A stretch of DNA of 64,000 nucleotides from Caballeronia zhejiangensis (GTDB lineage Bacteria; Pseudomonadota; Gammaproteobacteria; Burkholderiales; Burkholderiaceae), in assembly GCF_000698575.1 (NCBI RefSeq), contig NZ_JFHD01000010.1, positions 1 through 64,000 of the forward strand, given 5' to 3'. The notes beneath the pieces are model-generated. The model worked only from the letters and a program-made list of their open reading frames with translations. It searched no databases and was not told where the DNA came from. Numbering within the stretch: position 1 is the first letter of the stretch; every line of letters starts with the position of its first letter. Shown in pieces: positions 58,872 to 64,000 of this stretch. Made by a program: the position numbers and the translations under genes.

Positions 58872-59726
58872 TCAAAGCGCCTCGGTCACCGCACGCAGGA
58901 ACTGCCGCGTGCGCTCATGCTGCGGTGCGCTGAAGAACTGCTGCGGCGGCGCCTGTTCGATGATCTTGCCTTGCGAGAAGAAACACACGCGATCGGCGAA
59001 CTCTTTCGCGAAGCCCATCTGGTGCGTGACCATCAGCATCGTCAGGTTGTGTTCTTCGCCGAGACGGCGAATCACGTTGAGCACTTCGCCGCATAGTTCG
59101 GGATCGAGCGCGGATGTCACTTCGTCGAACAGCATGATCTTCGGCCGCATGGCGAGCGCTCGCGCAATCGCGACGCGCTGCTGCTGTCCCCCCGACAATT
59201 GCGACGGGTAATGCTCGCACTTCTCCGCGAGGCCGACGAGCGACAGCAGTTCGCGCGCGCGCTCGGTCGCTTCCTTCTTCGACAATCCGAGCACGCTCAT
59301 TGGCGCTTCGATCGTATTCGCGAGCGCGGTCATGTGTGGAAAGAGATTGAAGCTCTGAAACACCATGCCGATCTTGCTGCGAACCTGACGAATATGCCGC
59401 GGCGATGCGGGCACGAGCTTGCCGCCGCGCATTTCGTGCGTGAGCGGCTGCCCGTCCACTTCGATGACGCCATCGGTCAGCGGATCGAGCGTCATCAGTA
59501 CGCGCAATAGCGTGGACTTGCCCGAGCCGCTCGGGCCGATGATCGCCACCTTCTCGTTCGGCGCGACATCGAGATCGAGGCCGTCGAGCACGGTCAGCGG
59601 GCCGTAGCGTTTGGTGACGTTGCGAAAGCGCACCATCGGCGTGTTCGCGCTGGCGTCGGCTGCGCGGCCGAGCGCGGGGTCGAAATCCCGTTTCATCTGC
59701 TGCTCCTGGTATTGAGTCGCGGTCAT
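58872..59726 (-). CDS. ehuA: Ectoine/hydroxyectoine ABC transporter, ATP-binding protein
   Basis: A 284-aa ABC ATPase of the polar-amino-acid type. Walker A is GPSGSGKST, the signature is SGGQQQR, Walker B is IMLFDEVTSALDPE and the switch histidine is in MVTHQM. Domain order and length match EhuA. The ATG at 59726 overlaps the ehuD stop (ATGA); a second start MKRDFDPALG 10 codons later has its own AGGAG. It energises uptake of ectoines through EhuC-EhuD with EhuB, on the evidence of operon partners and the regulator and eutB nearby. Confidence 0.85.
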   Translation of the reverse strand: MTATQYQEQQMKRDFDPALGRAADASANTPMVRFRNVTKRYGPLTVLDGLDLDVAPNEKVAIIGPSGSGKSTLLRVLMTLDPLTDGVIEVDGQPLTHEMRGGKLVPASPRHIRQVRSKIGMVFQSFNLFPHMTALANTIEAPMSVLGLSKKEATERARELLSLVGLAEKCEHYPSQLSGGQQQRVAIARALAMRPKIMLFDEVTSALDPELCGEVLNVIRRLGEEHNLTMLMVTHQMGFAKEFADRVCFFSQGKIIEQAPPQQFFSAPQHERTRQFLRAVTEAL

Positions 59727-60391
59727 GGCAGCCTCACGCGCCGTTCGATATGACGCACGCCCGAAGCGAACGTCACGCTGATGATGAGAAAGAAGATTCC
59801 GGTCATCGTGATGGGTTCGAGATAGCGAAAGGTCTCGGAGCCGATGTTCTTCGCCTGCTGCATCAGTTCGACGACGGTGATCGCGGAGAGCACCGGCGTG
59901 TCCTTGAACATCGCAACAAGGTAGTTGCCGAGCGCGGGAATCACCGGGCGGATCGCTTGCGGCAGAATCACGCCGGTATAGGTGCGCCACGGCCTGAGCG
60001 ACAGCGCGCACGATGCTTCCCATTGTCCGCGAGCAACGCCGTTGAGTCCCGCGCGATACACCTCGGACACGTAGCATGCGTAATGGACCGCGATGCCGAG
60101 CGTGCCCGCCGTCAACGCCGACATCGTAAAGCCGTAAAGCGGCGCGACATAGAAGAGCACGTACACCTGAATCAACAGCGGCGTGCTGCGTATGAACTCG
60201 ATGAAGAACGCAGTCGTCTTCGCGAGCGGCGCGAAATCGCTGCGCCGCATGATGGCGAGAACGAGGCCGAGCACGAGCGCGATGGCGAACCCGACGAGCG
60301 TGATGCCGATCGTATAAGTCGCCGCGCGCGCGAGTTCCGGCAGGATCTGCAGCGCGTATTTCACATCGAAGAGTTGACCCAGCGACGTCAT
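59723..60391 (-). CDS. ehuD: Ectoine/hydroxyectoine ABC transporter permease
   Basis: A 222-aa His/Glu/Gln/Arg/opine-type permease with five membrane helices. The EAA-loop region is SCALSLRPWRTYTGVILPQAIRPVIPALGNYL. The N-terminus MTSLGQLFDVKYALQILPEL is typical of EhuD. Its ATG overlaps the ehuC stop by ATGA and its stop overlaps the ehuA start, so translation is coupled through the operon. Assignment to ectoine rests on the neighbouring binding protein and regulator. Confidence 0.83.
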   Translation of the reverse strand: MTSLGQLFDVKYALQILPELARAATYTIGITLVGFAIALVLGLVLAIMRRSDFAPLAKTTAFFIEFIRSTPLLIQVYVLFYVAPLYGFTMSALTAGTLGIAVHYACYVSEVYRAGLNGVARGQWEASCALSLRPWRTYTGVILPQAIRPVIPALGNYLVAMFKDTPVLSAITVVELMQQAKNIGSETFRYLEPITMTGIFFLIISVTFASGVRHIERRVRLP

Positions 60392-61080
60392 GATGCGGCC
60401 CCCGGTAAGGTGCGGCTCGCGCGACGGATCGCGACATGACTGCTCACGCGCCGCTCGAACACCCGCATCACGGCGACGATCACCTGCGCGAGCACGAAGT
60501 AGATGAGCAGCGTGAGCCCGAAGATTTCCGCTGTCTTGAAGGTCGCTTCGTCGAGCTGGCGCGCGCGGAACGTGAGATCCGACAGCGTGATCAGCGAGAC
60601 GAGCGATGTGCCCTTCAACAGTTCGATCATCAGATTCGTCGCGGGCGGCAGCGCGTTGATCATCGCCTGCGGAAGCACGATGCGACGCAGCCGCGCCGTG
60701 GCCGGCATGTTCAGCGCGAGCGCCGCTTCGTACTGTCCGCCCGGCACCGAACGCAGCGCGCCGCGCAGAATCTCGGAGCCATACGCGCCGTAGTGCAACC
60801 CGAGCCCGACGATGGCGACCGTGAAGGGCGTCAGTTGCACGTTGAACGGCGGCAGCGGCAGCACGAAGAAGAGCCAGAACAACTGCACGAGCAGCGAAGT
60901 GCCGCGAAACACTTCGACATACACGTTGCCGATCCATCGCACGACACGGTATGGCGCGGCGCGCAACGCCGTCGCGACGCCCGCCATGACGATCGCAAGC
61001 AGGATGCTGATGAAGGCGATCTGGATCGTGACGAGCGTGCCCTTCATCATCAAGGGCAGAAGCTCACGGAGGTCACTCAT
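60388..61080 (-). CDS. ehuC: Ectoine/hydroxyectoine ABC transporter permease
   Basis: A 230-aa permease of the same family as its downstream partner. The N-terminal segment DLRELLPLMMKGTLVTIQIAF is followed by the membrane helices, the EAA loop ALALNMPATARLRRIVLPQAMINALPPATNLM, and a basic C-terminal tail (RRASRTLPGAAS). It starts 49 bp after the ehuB stop and overlaps ehuD by 4 nt. It forms a heterodimeric channel with EhuD (family knowledge). Confidence 0.83.
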   Translation of the reverse strand: MSDLRELLPLMMKGTLVTIQIAFISILLAIVMAGVATALRAAPYRVVRWIGNVYVEVFRGTSLLVQLFWLFFVLPLPPFNVQLTPFTVAIVGLGLHYGAYGSEILRGALRSVPGGQYEAALALNMPATARLRRIVLPQAMINALPPATNLMIELLKGTSLVSLITLSDLTFRARQLDEATFKTAEIFGLTLLIYFVLAQVIVAVMRVFERRVSSHVAIRRASRTLPGAAS

Positions 61081-61129
61081 GACGGTTCCTCGCTAGTAGA
61101 TGAAGCTGCGCGTCGCGATGCATCGATGC

Positions 61130-61981
61130 TCAACCGGCGCACAGTTCCGGCGCTTTCTTCGCTGTCACGTTGGACTTGTCGAAGCCGAAGGGCGCGACGG
61201 TCTTCAAATGATCGTCGGTGCCGAGCCACTGATGCAGCTCCTTGTTGACGGCGTCGCGCAGATCGGTGTCTTCGGGTCGGAACGCGAGCGCGCCATAGCC
61301 TGTGTGCTTCGGATCGTCGTTGAACTGCTTGATCGCCTCGACCGCCGAGCCGCCTTTTTCGGCGAGGCCCTTCATCGTCAATGCGGTGCCGACAGCCGCG
61401 TCGGCGCGACGCGCGCGCACGGCCTGCAATTGCGCGGTCGTGTCCGGAACCTGAAGAATCTGGTCGTCCTTGATGCCCGCCGCGCGCGCATAACCGAGTT
61501 CCGCCGTACCTGCCATTACAGCAAGCTTCGTGTCCGGCTGCTTCGCGACATCGGCATAGCTGTGCAGGTTCTTCGGGTTGCCCTTCATCGTCAGCAGCGT
61601 GTCGGGAATCTGATATTGCGGATCGGCGAACGCCACTTGCTTGCAACGCTCGGGCGTGATGTACATGCCCGCTGCAATCACGTCGAAGCGGCCGGCTTTG
61701 AGGCCCGGAATCAATGCGCCCCATTCGGTCAGCACCGCATCGACCTTCTTCACGCCGAGCTTGGCGAACACCTTCTTCGCGATCTCGGGCGATTCGCCGG
61801 TTACGGTGCCATCGGGCGTCGTGTAGGCGAAGGGCGTTTCGTTCGCATAGCCGATACGCACCTCGCCGGTGCGCTGGATGCGCTGCAACGTGGTTTCCGC
61901 GTTCGCGCTCGTGGCATAGGCGGCAAGACTCGCTGCCGCGACGCACGCCGCCAGCATTCCAGACAGTCGCTTCGTGTTCAT
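61130..61981 (-). CDS. ehuB: Ectoine/hydroxyectoine-binding periplasmic protein
   Basis: A 283-aa periplasmic solute-binding protein. Signal peptide residues 1-28 (LAAYATSANA) are followed by EVRIGYANETPFAYTTPDG and GLKAGRFDVIAAGMYITPERC, segments strongly reminiscent of EhuB proteins that bind ectoine and hydroxyectoine. Length and fold are standard for cluster F binding proteins. It is first in the operon. The divergent region toward the regulator (61982-62207) is the control region. ATG 61981 fits signal-peptide length; the frame is open 18 codons upstream. Confidence 0.87.
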   Translation of the reverse strand: MNTKRLSGMLAACVAAASLAAYATSANAETTLQRIQRTGEVRIGYANETPFAYTTPDGTVTGESPEIAKKVFAKLGVKKVDAVLTEWGALIPGLKAGRFDVIAAGMYITPERCKQVAFADPQYQIPDTLLTMKGNPKNLHSYADVAKQPDTKLAVMAGTAELGYARAAGIKDDQILQVPDTTAQLQAVRARRADAAVGTALTMKGLAEKGGSAVEAIKQFNDDPKHTGYGALAFRPEDTDLRDAVNKELHQWLGTDDHLKTVAPFGFDKSNVTAKKAPELCAG

Positions 61982-62136
61982 ATCGTTCCCGTAGTAATGG
62001 TTCTTCAAGCGTGGTCGAGTGGGGCGGCGCTGCATGTGAGAGACCGAGGAAAACCCTTACTCCAAGGGGCTTTGGAGTCACTCGCCGCATAGCCACCGAC
62101 GCAGAATACAAAGCCATATATTTGTTCCGATTGCTC

Positions 62137-62146
62137 TAGGACAATT
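62137..62146. promoter_or_regulatory. TAGGACAATT motif in the ehuB-enuR region
   Basis: TAGGACAATT at 62137-62146 recurs twice in front of eutB (63613 and 63636) and is not otherwise obvious here. Its place between the transporter and the regulator fits an operator for the regulator. Binding is a prediction. Confidence 0.45.
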
Positions 62147-62207
62147 ATTTTCGCGCGCGCTTTTGGGCCACTATTGCGCATGGAACCAGGCATGCGAGGA
62201 ACAGCAA

Positions 62208-63605
62208 GTGAATGAAAGATGGCGCGACGCCGTGCGTACCGTGCAGGGCGTGCAGTCGAAGTACAAGCGGCTCGTCAAGGCGATGGCCGCCGATATAGAA
62301 AGCGGCGCGCTCGCATCGGGCGAACGGTTGCCGCCGCAACGCGAAGTCGCCGCCGATCTCGCGATCAGCGTGCAGACCGTCACCAATGCCTACAAGGAAC
62401 TCGAACGGCAAGGGCTGATTCGATGCGAGGTCGGACGCGGGAGCTTCGTCAGCGCGCGCGTGACCGAAACGATGTCCAATTACATGCTCGACACCGCCGA
62501 GCGCTCGGTCGTCGATTTCTCGATCGCGCGCATCGTGCATACGCCCGAGCATGACGCGATGTGGCGCAAGGTCTGCGCGACGCTTTCGACCATCGACGAT
62601 CAGCCGTGGATACGCGCGTTCCGGCCGATTGCGGGCTTCGACAGTCATCGACAGGCGGGCGTCGAATGGCTCGCTTCGCTCAACATGCCCGCGAAGGTCG
62701 AGACGCTGCTCGTCACCAACGGCGTCGCGCATAGCATCTTCCTTGCGCTGGCGAGCATCGTCGGGCCGGGCGATACGGTGCTGTGCGAAAGCCTCACCGA
62801 TCACGGCGTAATCGGATCGGCGAACGTGTTGGGGTTTACGCTCAAAGGTCTTGAGATCGACGAGCACGGCATTCGCCCCGAGCACTTCGAGGAAGTCTGC
62901 GACAGCGAACGCGTGAGCGCGCTCGTCTGCACGCCGACGCTGAACAATCCCACGGTCGCGATGATGCCCGACTCGCGCCGCCGCGCGATTGCGCGCATCG
63001 CGGAACGCTATGGCGTCTATGTGATCGAGGACGATGTCTATGGCGCGTTGCCCGCGAAAACGCAGACGCCTATCGCGAGCCTCATTCCGGAACTCGCTTT
63101 CTACTGCACGAGCATGACCAAGTCCGTATTGAGCGGCTTGCGCACGGGCTTCATGACGGTGCCGCGGCGTCTTGCGTTGCGTGCGGAAAGCGTGCTGCGC
63201 GTCAGTTGCTGGATGGCGACGTCGCCCATCGCGGAGGTCACCGCGCGCTGGATCACGGATGGCACCGCGCAACGTCTCGTGGAGATTCAGCGCGAGCGGC
63301 TCGCGGCACGCCAGGGCGTCGTGCGCGAAGTGCTCGGCGAATACGTGCTCGGCAGTCATCCGAACGCGCTTTCGGTATGGCTGCGTGTGCCCGACGAATG
63401 GGAAGCGGAGCGCATCACGCGTGAATTGCGCAATCGCAATATCGCCGTGACGTCGCCGGATCCGTTTCTCGTGCGCGGCGCGGACCGGCCCAATGCGGTG
63501 CGGCTATGCGTGGGCGCGGAAGTCGGCGAAAGCACGTTTCGCAGCGCGGTCGAAACGATGCGCGAAGTCTTCGGTCAGTACCCGCATGTGCATGACTTCA
63601 ACTAA
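62208..63605 (+). CDS. enuR: EnuR-like MocR regulator of ectoine catabolism
   Basis: A 465-aa MocR-type regulator. The GntR winged helix (YKRLVKAMAADIESGALASG, LPPQREVAADLAISVQTVTNAY) is joined to an aminotransferase-like domain with PLP lysine in CTSMTKSVLSGLRTG. EnuR proteins repress ectoine import and catabolic genes and respond to catabolic intermediates. The gene sits between the ehu operon and eutB, exactly where EnuR genes are found. The start is GTG 62208, behind GAGGAAC. Its 3' end is followed by two TAGGACA-type repeats. Confidence 0.82.
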   Translation: MNERWRDAVRTVQGVQSKYKRLVKAMAADIESGALASGERLPPQREVAADLAISVQTVTNAYKELERQGLIRCEVGRGSFVSARVTETMSNYMLDTAERSVVDFSIARIVHTPEHDAMWRKVCATLSTIDDQPWIRAFRPIAGFDSHRQAGVEWLASLNMPAKVETLLVTNGVAHSIFLALASIVGPGDTVLCESLTDHGVIGSANVLGFTLKGLEIDEHGIRPEHFEEVCDSERVSALVCTPTLNNPTVAMMPDSRRRAIARIAERYGVYVIEDDVYGALPAKTQTPIASLIPELAFYCTSMTKSVLSGLRTGFMTVPRRLALRAESVLRVSCWMATSPIAEVTARWITDGTAQRLVEIQRERLAARQGVVREVLGEYVLGSHPNALSVWLRVPDEWEAERITRELRNRNIAVTSPDPFLVRGADRPNAVRLCVGAEVGESTFRSAVETMREVFGQYPHVHDFN

Positions 63606-63612
63606 ATGAACT

Positions 63613-63645
63613 AGGACAATCGAAAACGATTTTTTAGGACATTAG
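63613..63645 (+). promoter_or_regulatory. Direct repeat TAGGACA upstream of eutB
   Basis: TAGGACAATC (63613-63622) and TAGGACATTA (63636-63645) are direct repeats 23 bp apart start to start, about two helical turns. They lie 41-73 bp before the eutB ATG. A third copy is at 62137. This fits a MocR-type regulator contacting two half-sites; which protein binds is inferred. Confidence 0.5.
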
Positions 63646-63685
63646 ACTGAGTTGCATGGTTAGCTCAAACGCAATTCAGCCGCAC

Positions 63686-64000
63686 ATGTCCGCACTCACG
63701 CTCGCCGATGTCTACCGCGCCCGCCAGCGCATCGAAGGCCGCGCGCTCGTCACGCCGCTGGTTCATTCGCTGTCGCTCTCGCGCATCGCGGGCGTGCCCG
63801 TTCATCTGAAGCTCGAAACGCTGCAACCTACGGGCAGCTTCAAACTGCGCGGCGCGACCAATGCGCTCGCACAGATCGCGGAGCAAGGCTGCAAGCGTGT
63901 CGTCACCGCATCGACGGGCAATCATGGCCGCGCGGTTGCACACGCGGCACGCGCGCTCGGCATCGAAGCAGCAGTGTGCATGTCGTCGCTCGTGCCGAAG
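63686..64000 (+). CDS. eutB: Hydroxyectoine utilisation dehydratase (partial)
   Basis: The first 105 codons of a fold-type-II PLP enzyme, cut by the window edge. SLSLSRIAGVPVHLKLETLQP is followed by TGSFKLRGATNAL, with the PLP lysine at K53, and then by TASTGNHGRAVAHAARALG, the glycine-rich phosphate loop. The threonine-dehydratase-like family includes EutB, which acts in hydroxyectoine catabolism. Its assignment as EutB rather than IlvA or serine/threonine dehydratase rests on the adjacent ehu operon and EnuR-like regulator. The ATG at 63686 is used; an ATG 29 nt upstream is out of frame. Confidence 0.75.
   Translation, partial: MSALTLADVYRARQRIEGRALVTPLVHSLSLSRIAGVPVHLKLETLQPTGSFKLRGATNALAQIAEQGCKRVVTASTGNHGRAVAHAARALGIEAAVCMSSLVPK

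Overview
The window is high-GC DNA with dense, short-spaced genes. The gene content fits Burkholderiaceae (Burkholderia, Paraburkholderia or Caballeronia): several MocR-type regulators, a phasin, a TAXI-type binding protein, an ahpC-ahpF pair, a single-chain pyruvate-dehydrogenase-type E1, an ectoine transporter, and many small stress-associated genes on what is probably a secondary replicon. Genus and replicon are inference. I see no rRNA, tRNA, insertion sequence, integrase, prophage or CRISPR array.

Layout. 0-5 kb: a tandem 34-bp repeat array, then a glycogen-debranching-type enzyme and a GH63-like glucosidase. 5-12 kb: a molybdopterin oxidoreductase (FdhF/YdeP type) divergent from a MocR regulator and a small winged-helix protein, then a VapBC-type toxin-antitoxin pair and a second MocR regulator. 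11.7-18.2 kb: a TAXI binding protein, a zinc-ribbon membrane protein with a long Pro/Ala tail, and a ketoglutarate-semialdehyde-type dehydrogenase divergent from a LysR regulator. 18.2-25.9 kb: tam, an orphan histidine kinase, ahpC-ahpF with an OxyR-like site, an NADP oxidoreductase, ribA, a 2OG-Fe(II) oxygenase and a hemerythrin. 26-29.8 kb: a nuclease-helicase fusion and a third MocR regulator.

29.9-32.3 kb is a compact cassette: a 42-aa lipoprotein, a vanillyl-alcohol-oxidase/4-cresol-dehydrogenase-type flavoprotein, a 115-aa exported protein and a DOPA-dioxygenase-like protein. Its first three genes overlap or touch. 32.4-40.2 kb holds a phasin, an HTH protein, an EamA transporter and a run of very small genes, including secreted and cytosolic microproteins, plus a signal-less HtrA-like protease and an Ap4A phosphorylase. 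At 40.2 kb a nested hairpin related to the repeat array at the left edge precedes an orphan ParA gene.

41-50 kb: LysR, an FmdB-type zinc ribbon, MscS, an Lrp regulator divergent from an AceE/MdeB-type E1, a phosphoribosyltransferase, an atypical crotonase, and an ammonium transporter behind a sigma-54-type promoter. 50-57.2 kb: a hybrid histidine kinase, then a minus-strand stress-type group (sorbosone-dehydrogenase-like protein, DnaJ-type zinc-finger protein, DUF3175, UdgX, Rieske-FAD reductase) with a Gln-rich microprotein on the opposite strand. 57.4-58.8 kb: a tri-haem peroxidase. 58.9-64 kb: an ectoine/hydroxyectoine uptake operon (ehuBCDA order) divergent from an EnuR-like regulator and the start of eutB. 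A TAGGACA-type sequence recurs in both control regions.

The best leads for new biology are the flavoprotein cassette, the repeat family shared by the left edge and the ParA upstream region, the microproteins, and a UdgX with only three cysteines.
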